Assembly (NCBI GenBank): GCA_903813345.2
Contig: CAIIXF020000008.1
Coordinates: 32,698,867-32,762,866, forward strand
Source of the DNA: Owenia fusiformis
Taxonomy: Eukaryota > Annelida > Polychaeta > Sabellida > Oweniidae
Direction: 5' to 3'
Length of the DNA: 64,000 nucleotides
This document shows positions 12,401 through 24,900 of the stretch, piece by piece. The translations under genes and the position numbers were made by a program. Positions within the stretch are counted from its first letter, which is position 1. Each line of letters begins with the position of its first letter. The notes beneath the pieces were generated by a model. The model saw only the letters and a program-made list of their open reading frames with translations, was not told the origin of the DNA and ran no database searches.

Positions 12401-12861
12401 ATGATAAAAAAGTTAAGGGGGGAGAACAGACTTATTTGACACCCTGTACAATCAAAAATGTTCATACTTTGTGTTCCCCAACTTTATGAACATTTAGTTC
12501 ATCTGCTGTATTTAATACATTTGGCTGTCACATTTTAATGTCACTACCATATTCTTATAGTCTCCAACTTTGTGGACGTTGTCTGGCAGTTCGTGTTCAG
12601 CGTTCGATTAACAGTGTTTGGTGGTCAGCATCTGTAACAAATGGCGGGTAGTGACATGTTGCATGTTAATGCCTTGTTTTTAATGACCTGTTTATTTCCA
12701 GGATTGATGCCAATGTTGAAGACACGCAAATGAATGTTGAAGCTGCACACGGTGAACTGTTAAAATACTTCCAAAAGGTCACATCAAATAGGTGGCTAAT
12801 GATTAAAATATTCGGAGTCCTGATTGTATTCTTCATCATATTCGTAGTATTTATGGCATAG
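6442..12861 (+). CDS. STX5: Syntaxin-5 (Golgi Qa-SNARE), complete, ten coding exons
   Basis: Syntaxin 5 is the Qa-SNARE for ER-Golgi and intra-Golgi fusion. Coding exons are 6442-6523, 7677-7804, 8219-8295, 9073-9128, 9404-9516, 9869-9943, 10218-10368, 10878-10984, 11489-11610 and 12702-12861. All are GT-AG and the phases close to 356 codons, close to the roughly 355 of the vertebrate long form. An in-frame TAA lies directly before the ATG (6439-6441). The order is: arginine-rich N-terminus (MQARRRR), proline-rich linker, DRTNEFLSACKS, Habc region with EIQELTYIIKQDIGSLNKQI and SMSNDFKSVLELRTENLK, the SNARE motif (ESTIVELGSIFQQLAHMV, with the predicted zero-layer Gln at residue 298), then SNRW and a C-terminal membrane anchor (IKIFGVLIVFFIIFVVFMA). 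Intron 1 holds a 757-bp foldback element. Met50 matches the start of the mammalian short form. Confidence 0.96.
6809..7565. mobile_element. Foldback element 1, CACCC...GGGTG ends, 5-bp target duplication
   Basis: The element is almost entirely one long inverted repeat. It starts CACCCTTGGTATACGCAGCT at 6809 and ends with the complement at 7565. The arms carry two direct copies of an ACCGGTACGGGT motif near each tip. A further inner palindrome (about 7049-7118 against 7135-7209) meets at a spacer of about 16 bp, and about 115 bp near 7210-7327 are present in one arm only. TAGTT at 6804-6808 is repeated exactly at 7566-7570, a perfect 5-bp target duplication. It lies in STX5 intron 1. No transposase is encoded. 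Confidence 0.85.
10682..10792 (+). repeat. Interspersed repeat 'TCTGTAACAAATGG', copy A
   Basis: This copy lies in STX5 intron 7. It shares GGTGTTCAG, GTCTGTAACAAATGG, ACATTTTGCATG and TAATGCCTTGTT with copies at 12560-12682 and 16210-16287, in the same order and orientation. No terminal repeats are clear. It may be a degraded SINE or MITE. Confidence 0.6.
11694..11835 (+). repeat. Three degenerate tandem units of about 58 bp
   Basis: In STX5 intron 9 the words CCTTG(T/C)ACC, ATATCCATT and CAGTTGAAAATTGTAAA recur about every 58 bp in three units with moderate divergence. They are non-coding. Confidence 0.6.
12560..12682 (+). repeat. Interspersed repeat 'TCTGTAACAAATGG', copy B
   Basis: This copy ends about 20 bp before the acceptor of the last STX5 exon, so it makes up most of the 3' end of intron 9. 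It is the fullest copy: CTCCAACTTTGTGG, then GTTCAGCG, ATCTGTAACAAATGGCGGGT and GCATGTTAATGCCTTGTTTT. Confidence 0.65.
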
Positions 12862-13542
12862 TTTTAGTATTATTGGATTACATCAAAATTTTGACTGAGG
12901 AGGACTTTGTTTTAGTCTAATGCAGTGTAATATGAGGAATTGGGTAACAAAGAATGCCATTATCTGTGAAGGAGGCTATCTGCATGGAGAATGTCCTGAG
13001 CAGTGCTAAGTCAATCAATCTCCAAGCAGTTTCATACAACCTTTCCTTCTTTCTCTCTGCAACATTTGATTCAGTTTTCCCTAAATTCTTATTTTCTTAA
13101 ATTAAAAGATTTAATCATTCTTTTTGCCCAAATTTTGGTAATGTTTACAAATCATTGTTTCATTGAAACTTTTGCACATTATGAACCAAACATTTCGAAT
13201 TCCCTGGAAATCATGAGTCTGTAGCAGAAAGGAAAATACACAAAGATTGAAAACCAAAGTTAGTGTAGAGTCTATTTTGCGAGGAATCTTCACCGTCAAA
13301 AATTTCACAATTTCAGAGATCTCCTACTCAGGAATATTTGACGCAGGAGTAATTCAATCCCATGATCCTTCAGGAGGCTAAGCCTCAACTGTCACAATCA
13401 ATCATCAAAACGAAATTTCTTAAAAAAAATTTCAGGAGCAAATATGAACCAGCCATATATATTTTTGAATCAGACACAAAATATTTGATCATTCCAAAAG
13501 AGAGTGATTAATGGGGGGTCATATCAAAATATCTGAGTATTT

Positions 13543-13548
13543 AATAAA
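13543..13548 (+). terminator. Candidate STX5 polyadenylation signal (AATAAA)
   Basis: This is the first AATAAA I saw downstream of the STX5 stop codon, about 680 bp past it. A second candidate, AATAAA at 15812-15817, lies in a run of A-rich DNA and would give a 3-kb 3' UTR. The sequence alone does not decide between them. Confidence 0.3.
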
Positions 13549-13595
13549 AAATTGATATTTTGACCCACCCCTTTGTCAGGTGCAATACTAGTCTG

Positions 13596-13718
13596 GGGGC
13601 TGTTCTTGGTACAATCGTAACTTACGACCGTCGTAACTTACGACCCGTCGTTAGTTTAAATATTTACGACCGAGTTACGACTGGTCGTAAGTTACGACTG
13701 TTTCCAAGAACAGTCCCC
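13596..13718. mobile_element. Small foldback/MITE with GGGGCTGTTCTTGG ends
   Basis: GGGGCTGTTCTTGG at the left and CCAAGAACAGTCCCC at the right form an imperfect inverted repeat. Between them are three or four inverted and direct copies of CGTAACTTACGACC. The whole 123 bp could fold into a hairpin. CTG occurs on both sides and could be a 3-bp target duplication, though this is weak. Confidence 0.6.
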
Positions 13719-14284
13719 TGTAACACCAATGAAAGTGTAGAACAGCCTATGCTATCATGCTTTTAAGTGTAAAAAATGTATAGTTATATAGCAAATAGAG
13801 TGAAATCAGTAAGGACTACACTATGGGCTTACATATAGCTAGCTATGAGATTTCATGCCTCACTAAAGTCTGACAAATTATGCAAATTATGTCTCATAGA
13901 AGTTATATTATCCATTTAAAGTTTCGCCTCTACTTTTTTATGAATTTGCCTCACACCTGGCCAGGCCCATAAGGCTGTATTCGCGAATGCAACTACCATC
14001 TACAGGCTGCGGGGTTGATTGCAATGTAATAGCCAACTCATTTAAATATGAATAGTTACTACATGTAGTTTCATGAATGAAATGGTATTTTAATATGGGA
14101 CATTTAGGTGGTGCAGTTTGCTGTATGTAAATAATGACTTGTCATCTGAATGTAAAATTATTTGGCCGCAGACTTCATCTAATTTGGTCTATCTGAACTC
14201 TTCTCTGGTCCTGAGTTAATATCTGTCAATATGAACAATTTTTCTTGGTCCCACTTTTGTGAACTATCATTGAATTGCATATAC

Positions 14285-14610
14285 CAGTGAAACCTGTAAA
14301 GTGCAACACCTCTAGAAGTGGAACACCTCTGTTAGTGGAACACTTTTCAGAGTCCCATACCTGAATGTTAAATGAACTTGTATATGTGGAACTCCTCTAG
14401 AAGTGGAATACCTCTGTTAGTGGAACACTTAAAGTCCAAAGACCAACTGATTTAATGTTAAATGAACTTCTATACGTGAAACGCCTCCGTAAATGGAACA
14501 CCACCAAAGGTGTTCCACAGGTTTTATGGTAGAAACCTTGAAGTGTAAACACCTTCTAATCTGAACACTTTATAACAGTCCCAGTGGCATTCAGATAGGC
14601 CAAGTTTTAC
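14285..14610. repeat. Tandem AACACCTCT/GTGGAACACC repeat inside a CAGTGAAACCTG-ended element
   Basis: The left edge CAGTGAAACCTGT and right edge AAGTTTTACTG resemble the ends of the 19-165 element. The interior holds several units of CTCTAGAAGTGGAACACC and TCTGTTAGTGGAACAC. It is a larger, internally expanded member of the same family, with no coding content. Confidence 0.5.
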
Positions 14611-16209
14611 TGTAGTTCAAACATAGCTTTATACAAGACTATCAAACCGATCTGTCAGATTATTTTGATTTTTTCTGTCCTATTTTGATGGACCCCACCC
14701 CACACACACAAGTTGAATGTGCTCTGTAGGCATGCAGTATTGCCTTATGAGGACAAGTCAATCTCTTTGTAAATTGTATATAAAAAGTTGCACAATCAAA
14801 ACTATGTGTATCCCCCACCTGTTGCTATTCTGCACTCCATGTGCAGTCAGACTAGACCTCTGATTCGTGAGGGATGGTGTGCAAATGTTGAAACTTGAGG
14901 AAGTTAATTTATGGTTTAACCCTCCCCCGACCCCCAAAACAAAAGTTTTTAAAAATTGTACATTCTTTACTCATGAGATAAACATTTACCCCTACCCCTT
15001 ATATTTGGACATGATCCGTTAGAATACCCTTGAGTAATCAGAGAATTTATGAAGTATGTCACATATCATGATGTACATTGTACACCCCTAATCTGATCAA
15101 TGTGGATCCATGCGGAAAAACTGCCCTATTTCCATGTGGATCCACATGTCTAAAATCCATGTGGAACCCTACAGCATGGATTCCATTTGGGTGTCGATTG
15201 GCTGTGTTATCAGGAATGCCATGCATTATTGGAGTTTTGTTTAAAATCATACCAGTATATTGTAAAAACATTTTTGGATTTTAAGTGGGCTTTGTAATGG
15301 GAAAATGGTGAAAATGCAGTATATTTATACACCCCCTCCAAAAATTAAGTATAAAAGATTTTGCAGCTTAGAGAATGGATGTTGCAATGTTTCTGTATTA
15401 TTGTGAACATGTAACAACTTTTGCAACAGTTTTATAAAGTTAAGAATGGGTGTATCACATTTTGAAGTAAAACTGAAATCATAACCAATAGGTGGCGTGC
15501 ATGATTCACAGAAATTGTATTTTTGATAGTCTTGCTCAAAGACTGTATCCACCCCCCCCCCCCTTCCGTCACCTTCACTCTCTTTACCTGGCAATATACA
15601 GAGAAGGACAAAGGGGGGGAGTACAGGGTCTTTTAAGCAAGACTATATTTTTGACTTTTGCCACCGAATCGTTTTACTGGATAGGTTATACCTGTATGTG
15701 AAAATGACTGCTAAATCTTTGATGTGCGTTGTAAATTGAGATGTGTGAAGTCATGCAGTTTTGAGGCTCTTAAAATGAATAATTTATGTATAAAGATGTT
15801 AAATAAGAAAAAATAAAATAAGTTATTTTATTATAATATATGGAGACTTATGTGGAATGGCATTTATGTTGATGAGCCTATGGGCCTAGTTCATTTTTTG
15901 GCATTAAGCCTGACTTGCATACTTTAAACAAAAAAAAACAAACAAACAAACAGAATTGTTGATGAATATGAACCCAGAATTTGTGATGCCATTAATTAGT
16001 AATAGTATACACCCCCAATTCACACTCTAAAATCACATTGATGTATGGTACATTAAGAGTGGTACCGTACGATACCGTTTTAGTATGGCGCCGTTCACGG
16101 TACTGTACAGTACCTTTTTAGAATACGGTACTTGAACCATTACAAATTGCCTGTGTATGCATGCAGTGATGATATTAATATCACCAAAAAAGTGATAACA
16201 TTGTTATTA

Positions 16210-16287
16210 TCTCCCAACTTTTTGTGGAGGGCGGTTTGGGTCTGTAAATGGCAGGTGGTGACATTTTGCAGGTTAATACCTTGTCCA
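16210..16287 (+). repeat. Interspersed repeat 'TCTGTAACAAATGG', copy C (most diverged)
   Basis: It retains CTCCCAACTTTTTGTGG, GTCTGTAAATGGCAGGTGG, TGACATTTTGCAGG and TTAATACCTTGT, in the same order and orientation as copies A and B. Confidence 0.55.
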
Positions 16288-17300
16288 AGTAACCCTTGTC
16301 TTATTCAATAGGGGGTATGATCATTAATAGTGTTTCTAATGATAGAATCTACTAAATCAATTCGTAAAGGGGGCAGGTACTATGCTCACTACTAGATTAC
16401 ACTCCTTGTACTATGATGATTTTGGATTGCTTGTTTCTAGTTGAAATAAGGACTTCAATACTGGATAGAAAAATAGAAACTAATTCAGACTTCAGAAAAC
16501 AATGGTTGGAATTGTTGTTTGGAATTTGAAAAGATCAGGCCCCGTATTTATGCTCTTTAGGGAATTCCCTAAACAAAGTCCTGTAAGTATCGGGGCTAAA
16601 TCCATAGACAAAACCAAAAGGAACGTTTATACCCTGAGGCTACTACACTTTATGTAGATGAAGTTCTGAGGCAAAATAATACTTTTGGGAAAGATATGGC
16701 ATTAACTTACTCTCATCAACGAAGCAAATAAATTACAAAGGACTATAACGCAGATGCGAGTAGTATAGGTAGTTACCAGATTCACAACCAGATGGCTCGT
16801 TCGGGTCAGATAGCATAGCAGGTATAGTAGAAAGTTCCCTCTAACTTAAATTACATCTATTTGCGTGGTTCAATTTTCATATAACCCTTATGTATCTAAT
16901 AGTTATGCAAATTAAAATATGTCCATTAAAAGAAAATGTTATCTGTCCAATACAAGATAAAATAATTCACTTTTTGTGATTTTGTAACATGGGGTCTATG
17001 GGGAATCAACCCGAACAAGAAGTCACATTTTCAAAAAAAATTAAATTTTCAAAGTTGATAGACAATTTTCGAAACCATATTTGTATATGTACTTTTACAT
17101 GCAGATTTCAAATATGACATCACTTTGACTGAAATTTTGAATATTTAATGACGTAAATCAAGATTATTTCTACTCGCATCCAGTCTATTCAACCAAATAC
17201 TAAGTAGTGCATTTTGGATGCGAAACCATTAGCTCCCCGTTACAATCAATATTTCAAGATTAAAACACAACATGGAATATGGTGATTTCAACAACATTTG

Positions 17301-18621
17301 TTTATTGGTTACTAGGACAACTGATCGCCAACATACATTCATAACTTCACACATACAATCATGACAGTCATATACACATTATATTCATTTATATTTCATT
17401 ACAAACAAGTTTATATACATTTTATATGGCAAGATTTCACACAATAGCACCTTCACAGAGGTATTTTCATTATCACAATTGCAATATGTCCCTAACTGAT
17501 TTTTCCTTTAAAAATCTGAATTTGTGGTCTTTTCTTTGGAAAAAATGCTTGCAAAATTTGAAAATAAAATTTAAATTAAGAGATTGAACTAAATCTAGAG
17601 ATTCTATATCTATCAGCTAAACATTCATATAGGCCTAACCTACGTTACACTTCCCTTCAAAAGTTTGGCAGGGTTACTAAACTTTTTTTGGGCGGTGTAC
17701 ATCCTACTCTGCAGTAAATTCATATTAACGTTTTTGTCTCTTTCTGGTCATGTTTGATAACTGCTTTGAAAGGGAATTTGGAAAACTATCTCAGACAGAC
17801 CTATATAGTTATGATGTATTAAAACTCAAGACCAAGTAATGACATCTATAGTAAGCTGCACATTTAAGTACAGCATACCGTACATAATACATTTGTACAA
17901 TTATTTACAGATTATATGTTTTGTTACATATATAAAAAAAAAATATTTACAATATAATTTACTTCTATTCAATGTAGTTTTTCCAAGTATATACAGGGTA
18001 CCGAACAAACCGCCAAATAGCACAATGCGCTATAAGGGCTTCTATGATGGTATAGTTTATGGCATGAAAATCATACGTAACGAGCAACAAGCATTACTGA
18101 AAATTTTTACTCTAACCTTGGGCTGACTAAGCTAGGATGAAGAAATTCGTCATCCTAAGGCCGACCACAATGAAACTATCTTGCCCGATCTCGCGAGATA
18201 TAACAAACTGCAATTGGTTGAGTGGCAAGGTTTTCCATTCTTTTATTCTTTGGACAGTGGATCAGCGCATTTTACCGAACTTGCTGCATCTTCATCTGCG
18301 TTTGTTAACTTTACATCACCATCTTTCACCGTTTCATTAGCCTAAATATCACATCCCCCTGAGCATTATTTCAAAGAAAGAAGTAGTCTGGATTTTGAAG
18401 CCCTGTGATCGGAGGATGAAATATCACGTCATTCCTGATATGAGACACATTGGTGGCATGTCCCAAATTGAGAAGTGTCAGCACTTCGTTCTTCTTTGAT
18501 CAATTCCAAACCATCTGAGCTCATTGTCATGATAGATCGTTCGAACCATGAAGAACTTCGACGATCGTACGCTCTGGATTCATACAGTCCAGTGAGCCTA
18601 GCCTTTCTCTGCGCCTTTTTC
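17301..18621 (-). other. Probable vsx-A 3' untranslated region with candidate poly(A) signal
   Basis: Downstream of the vsx-A stop codon there is AU-rich non-coding DNA. A minus-strand AATAAA lies at 17306-17301, which would give a 3' UTR of about 1.3 kb. Short open frames occur on both strands, but none resembles a protein. The extent is inferred. Confidence 0.35.
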
Positions 18622-18968
18622 CTAACTCTGATGCTGTTGATTAATGATATAATAGTCAGTTTTATCTTTCTGTTGGTTAAAATACTCAACCTTAATGTCA
18701 GTGGTTATTTTGAGTGAGCTATCTGCGGGACCTTCTAGAGTCGTCTGCTCCGAAATGGCGCCATCTATAGACTTATCATCCCTGAATGCTGGAATCTTAC
18801 CGCCCTGAGCATGCTCCTGAACTTTAGCGCTGTGTTCCTGTGCTTTAGCTCTCAGCGTTGCGATACTCTCACTCCTGAATTCTTCTTTGTCCTTTCCAGT
18901 GTCATCATTACCACCACTCTCATCCATGTCCATCTTCTCTTTGGCTTCCTGTGACTTTTTGTGCATAC
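18622..18968 (-). CDS. vsx: vsx-A exon 5: end of CVC, OAR-like motif, stop
   Basis: The acceptor AG at 18970-18969 splices to GTATGCACAAAAAG, giving WLL-G-MHKKS, the junction conserved in VSX proteins. The tail is acidic, then OAR-like, and ends with a polar stretch ([10 protein letters not shown]) that I do not recognise from vertebrate VSX. Confidence 0.92.
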
Positions 18969-21900
18969 CTGGAAAAGAATGATGAATTAACATTCAAGAG
19001 AAGACATACATAATCTTTTCATATCCATTTTCGGGGAAGGTTGATTCATACTCATTCGGTCGAAAAAATATTAATAAATGAGACTAATCACAGTTGGGAG
19101 AGTGACAATAGAACTTTGGATTAACAATGCACCGCGTCTTATATTTTTTAACATTCATTTTGCCATGTGCTAATGAGAGGAACTCCATTTGGAGGAAGAA
19201 GGAGGTTGATATCATTAACATTGCTTGGAATTATAGAGTTAAAATTGCAGTAGTTGACATCGATCGGCGTACCTAACAACCAAGGTGCGTTTGATTCCTC
19301 AACGTCCTTAGTACATGCTGCCTCCTTCGTGATCGTCTCCGGTAGAGGGAGGGAGTGTCGCACCATTGCCCCATAGAGACCATATTCCGCCATAATGCTA
19401 CTCTTACCCCATGTTTTCTCTGTCTTGCGCCATTTAGCCCTGCGGTTTTGAAACCAAACCTGAAGATAGATACAGACAATTGTGAGTCACTGAAAATGTG
19501 ATATCTTAAATCTTATATTCTAAATCACAATAACTTCACAATAATTAAAAATTGATTCAAAAATAGAAAGTCCTATTTTAGATTCATTTATATTATTTGA
19601 AGCTATGTACAACATATATATAGCCTCACAAATATGAATTCATAAGTGACATTTTCGCATCAACAAATATATCAACTATTGCTGGGGTGGTCTGTCAAAT
19701 ATTCTAGGTGGATTAGAAAGGATTAGAGAGGTGTTAGATTCCGGTGTTAGATTAATAAGATAATTGGCATCGACTCATCCTAACTCCCAGTCAACAGTAA
19801 TTCACAGCAACTTAGACGTTATTAACTCAAGCAATGTTTAAATTAGTAATTCTTTCCAATTCTATCCAATTTGTCCCAATTTCGCGAAGAGTTACGAGAT
19901 ATTTTCCAGCGTTGATGGAAGTAATTGGTAATTTGAGTTGTATTTCTGTCTGAAGGAAACATCATCTATTGATGGGATTCTTCTATAATTGAATAATGGG
20001 TAATTGTAAGATTATATTTTGGTTCGAGGCTATTGATATGTCGTCTGCAGGGAGCTTTTGTTTCAAGCGGATTCTGGGTAATTTGATTTGCTTGTTTGCA
20101 ACTGTAAAAATGTCGATCTCGAATAGCTTTGATTGGACGTGTAATTATTGGGAAGGAAACCAATAAGAGAAATATGATATTCAATAAAATACTTTTGAAT
20201 GACTGCACTGGTTATAGTTCTAAAATCATCATAAAGATGGCAGGTAGAACCGAATAAATGCAAAGGATGAGGAAAGTAAACTGTGGAACAGTTTTGGTAT
20301 GGGTTTTATAGATGAGATAATCGGCCTTCTAGATTCTTATCCGAATCGCGGTTTGTGTAAAACTGTATGAAGTACTTGAGGATACTAGAGAAATAAGTGA
20401 CGATAGCCTACATCTAAACATCTGGCAAACATACTTGGGTGTTCCCACCCCGTGAGAGAGCATAAACGACCTCAGCCATATTTGCTTTACAAAATGCCTC
20501 TCTTATTCTCAAAACAAACTTGCGTCCATAGGTGAGCATTTCATAGATAGACAGGAAAACAAACCCGGCGAGGTAAGCGTGCGGATTATGCAATGTCAGA
20601 TGGAGGATGGATTAACACCAGAACGGGAAGTTGAAATCATTGCAGATGTTGGTCGAAGAGTTTACACTTGTTGTATCCAAACAGAATAAGTTAGGCATTT
20701 GAATAAGCAAACATGACCACGGGGGCGCTGTCCATACTGGAGTGGAACCAGAAACCACCAATCGAGACTCCCTTTTCGAACAACCAATCCATTTTTATAA
20801 TTCAACCTTTTTGAATGAGAAAGGGGATACATAGACAACAATGAAGAGTAATTCGAACTGAGTTACACATATACAGTTCCATGCTACTTTATAAGACTGT
20901 AAAAGAAACGATTAAAAAGTCAGGGAAATCAAGATTTATTTAGGGTCTGTTAGCAAGTGAGTCCCGGTGTGCTTATATGTACAAGCCATGTGTCAGCTAT
21001 GGTGGCAAGTGGCAAACAAACATTTTGGATTCTCCCGGACAGCTCGTCCAAGTGACAGAAATACTTGTACTGAGTATTCATATCCTAACTCCATTAACAT
21101 TCGCCTACTCTAAAAAATCCCCAAATTGTTTAAATCGATACTAGTATAGTAGATGGGGCAAACCAAATGGAGTTAGAGTCTAGAGACCCATGGTTAGAGA
21201 CTAAGCAAAAACTCATAGCCTTCCCACGTGAAACGGCGAGAAGGAAGATTAAAAAGAGGTGTAAATCTTTGAAATCAGCTTGGTCACTTGACACTAATAT
21301 AAGCCTGTTATTCTATCGTGGCATTGGCGAGCGAAAAAAATCCCATAGATCGAAGAAACAAAATTTTGTACTCCCGCACGCCCAATTATCATTCTCCCAT
21401 GCATCTCGATGCTCGCGCCCCCTTTGTCTGTAACTTCTCAAAGCGGCAGATAAGAGGGGGCCTGGTTAACCAGAATGTCATTCCCACTGTTTTCTGATAG
21501 GGGAACTTTTTCTAGCTTCACGTGTACAAGGCTCTGTACCCCCTCTCGTACCATTATCGTCATCACACTGTTTTCCGATAGGGGAAATATGTGACGGCTT
21601 CCCTCAAACATCTGTGTTACCGCCTCTTTTTAATCATCCTGACAGTTTGTACGAAATACCCTAGGCTTTCTAACGTCTATGGAGACTTATAGTAGATAAG
21701 GGTAGGATACGAGTCTTGGTAGTTTTGTTTTACCTTCTCATCCCTCACTTTTGTCAGTAGATATAGAAACTGTGTATGTATGTGTGTGTGTGTGTTAATC
21801 AGGGCGAGGGGGTGTACAACGGCTTGTGCCTTGATATCCAATTGATGTTATTACTAAAACCATGGAAAAGGCTAAAAGACAAGGTAGGAGATATGCCTCC

Positions 21901-24900
21901 AGAGACGCTATGTTAAGGCCGTTGAAAAAAATCGAGAGATTTGACGACAAAACCATAAGACATATCAAGAAAGCCCTATACGAACCTGAATTCGGTCTTC
22001 GGGAAGATTGGTTTTCAAGGATAGGACCTCTCTCTGGTAAACATCTGGGTAGTGTGCCTCTTTGAATGCTTTCTCCAGTTCTTCCATTTGATAATTTGTA
22101 AAGATTGTCCTGAAAAATACAAATCAGGAGATTAAAAATGAACATTATAGATGCCTTACATTTTGTACATCATCTGATAGGGTTTGCTATAAACATGCAA
22201 ATACGCGTGGGATCTTTATTCCTATTGACAAAATTAATTTTGTATATAATGCTTATGCATGGAATTATCGTTATGAGCGTAAAATTACGTACTGTTTAGT
22301 ATTGTTTATAGGGGTTTGAAATTTAAACCATTTTAAAATTGTACTTAGATGTCAGGTCAGAGTATAAAGCTATTTTTGGTTTTATAGGGCTCGTACTATA
22401 TTTTCCTTGGCTCAGCCGACAGCTCATAGAATTCAAAAAACAAACACACACGATTTCACAATGGTTTTAAAAATAACCATAAAAGAACAAGTCAAAAGTA
22501 ATTAACGAGCAACTCAAAACGAGAAGAGCATTCGATAATTTTGCGCATCATTAAAACTGAAAGATATGCCATTGATGTTGGAACGAGACAAGAAATCACG
22601 CAAAAGGATCAAGAGGTACGCTCCCTCATTAGCGTGGCTTTTGCCCTATCTCATATCAAACTGGAAAATAGTCACGAAATCATTAATAATTGAGGTGAAA
22701 ACAGAGCGTTTAGCTCATTCACGAAGCTATATTTAAGACGACTTTGTAATTATACGGAGATAGGAACTGGATTGAGGACTTGATCACGATGTGGAAGAAT
22801 ATTATATTCATATATTGAGTTTCTGTTGTCACTGGTCGGTTTGGGCCTTCGGGAAACATGCGCATTGTTCTTTTACACCGATCTCTTTAAGTTACCAAAT
22901 GTATGGCTCCAACCAACTCTTAATGCTTCAAAATATCCAGAATGCTTCAAAATATTCCATTTTACATATAGGAATTCTTCAAGTTGTGAGCAAAACAAAT
23001 TGATTTCTTTTTCTTGTGGACAATTTTATTGCCCTTCATAAGTTCTTCATGTAATTCAAGAGCCGGTCCTTTTTATCTGTACCTTGCTTCAAAATATTCC
23101 ATGTTACATAGGAATTCTTCAAGGTGTGAGCAAATCAAATATTTTTTCTTGTGGAAATCTTTCATTGCCCTCTTCATGCATTTCACGAGCTGGTCAATTT
23201 TATGTGTACGCTGTACCTTGTTCTTTTTGTCCGATGCAAGCGCAAAACGGCGTTGATGCATATTTTGGTTTGAATAGTGGTATTGAAAGATTGATTGAAT
23301 TGAAAGCATACCACAATAAATTGTTCCAAATTCTTATTGAACATCAAATGATCTTCGCCATTCAGAATAACCGTAAGGTAACCAAACAGCGTTATAGAGA
23401 ACAAGATGTCAAAACGTTGCAAGTATCATTAGCGACACTTAACCTCTACGGGGCTTTGAAGGGGCTCACCCAGGCGAACTGAGTGAAGCAATTTAGCAAT
23501 TATCGATGGCTTTTCTTCAGCGTATGTTGCCACTTTCTCTCGGCCCAGCAGGGACGAGTATAATGATGGGCTCAGTGTAGAAACGATCACAAAGCAATTA
23601 GTTCCTTCTGGGATCGGTGAGCTAGAAAGGCTTTAGACACCTTTAAACTCCCTCTCCCCCTGGTTATATGTCCAACCCCCTGGCTTAAACCGGTCGACCC
23701 CCTGCTTCCTTAACGCATCTGCTCCACGCTTCTTTGCTCAGAATTCTCAGGGACTAATTTGTCAGGTAGCTAATTTTTCAATTTTCTCTGCATCTTACTT
23801 TGTGCCTCAAAATATGGCACACTTTCAGATATAAAATAAGAAAGGACTGGAGATTTTGGAACTGTTCGCCTCGGGGGCCAGTCAGAACTTCACAAGACAA
23901 TATAAGGAGCGCAAAGTCATGAAACAAATAATCCAAAACTGATTCAGATCCTTTTTAGAATATCAAATGCGACAAACGGATACGCGTGTACCTGTACCGG
24001 AAATTCCATGAAGTCATAATTTACAGGGAAACAGAATACCTTCTTCCTGGTAAAAATAGACTTGTACCGATCTACCACATTTATTCATTCAATGAATCAA
24101 AATGACTTAATATGAGACTATTTATTTTTTCTTAACAATCTCGGTTTTATTTTGTTTCGTTCATTGTTCTTGCGTCCGACGTCGACAATAGACGCACCAT
24201 GAGCGTTCGGGGAGTCGTTGTAATTAATTACATTAGGCAAAGATTTAAGGAGGTTGTCGTCATTAGTGTGTCGTTAAAAGAGTCAGTAATAAAAGAAGAA
24301 AAGGTTAATGAAATATGACAGCCTTAAACTAATTTCCCTGTTATAACATACCGTTAAAGAAGGCAAGAGACATTATGATTGGGATGTTAAATGAGTTGTT
24401 AAAGACGAGGAAGTGTCGGTCGCTTGATTGGAGTATAGCGATCATTGTGCGTGCACGAAACGCATGTCAATAAGAATCGATGAGAACCATCGTTAAAATA
24501 ATTCAGCACCCTAGCCTTTTTAAAATACAATTGTTATGCCATTTTCCACGGGAATGAAAAAAAATACTGAATTATTCAAAAATTAGTATTTTGATTTAAT
24601 GAATTTATTTTGTCATTTCTTGTTCTCGCAAAATCAAATTCCAAGGGATAGTAACCATGGCAATGTTACAATATTTTAGAGGGCAACTAACGTGTCTTTA
24701 AACCAAAACATGTTTCGTGAATGGAAATTATAATTACCGGTATTTTGTCGCGCTAGTCAATCATATAAGTGACAAATGGGCTACTTTTCCAGAGAAACAT
24801 ATTTCAGGAATGTGGCAAATGAGCATGCACTAAAACTCAGAACAGAAATAAAAAAATCGTATAATAATAAGGATTTTAAGTGGTATAATCTTGAAAAGCT

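Larger units (their letters stand above)
12862..17300. other. STX5 3' flank and intergenic repeats
   Basis: No convincing gene is visible. The stretch contains the STX5 3' UTR of unknown length, a 120-bp foldback (13596-13718), a tandem repeat related to the 19-165 element (14285-14610), copy C of the interspersed repeat (16210-16287), and short palindromes built on GGTACCGTAC and GTACTGTACAGTAC at about 16060-16130. Reading frames here are short and lack known motifs. Confidence 0.6.

Noticed and set aside
18475-18717. Plus-strand frame across the end of vsx-A
   Set aside because: Antisense shadow of vsx-A exon 5 and its 3' UTR.
21862-22065. Plus-strand 67-codon frame [10 protein letters not shown]...
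   Set aside because: Its second half is antisense to the vsx-A homeodomain exon; constraint on that exon explains the open frame.
23084-23482. 132-codon plus-strand frame in vsx-A intron 2
   Set aside because: Partly made of a local 142-bp duplication, no family motif, and no splice or promoter context.
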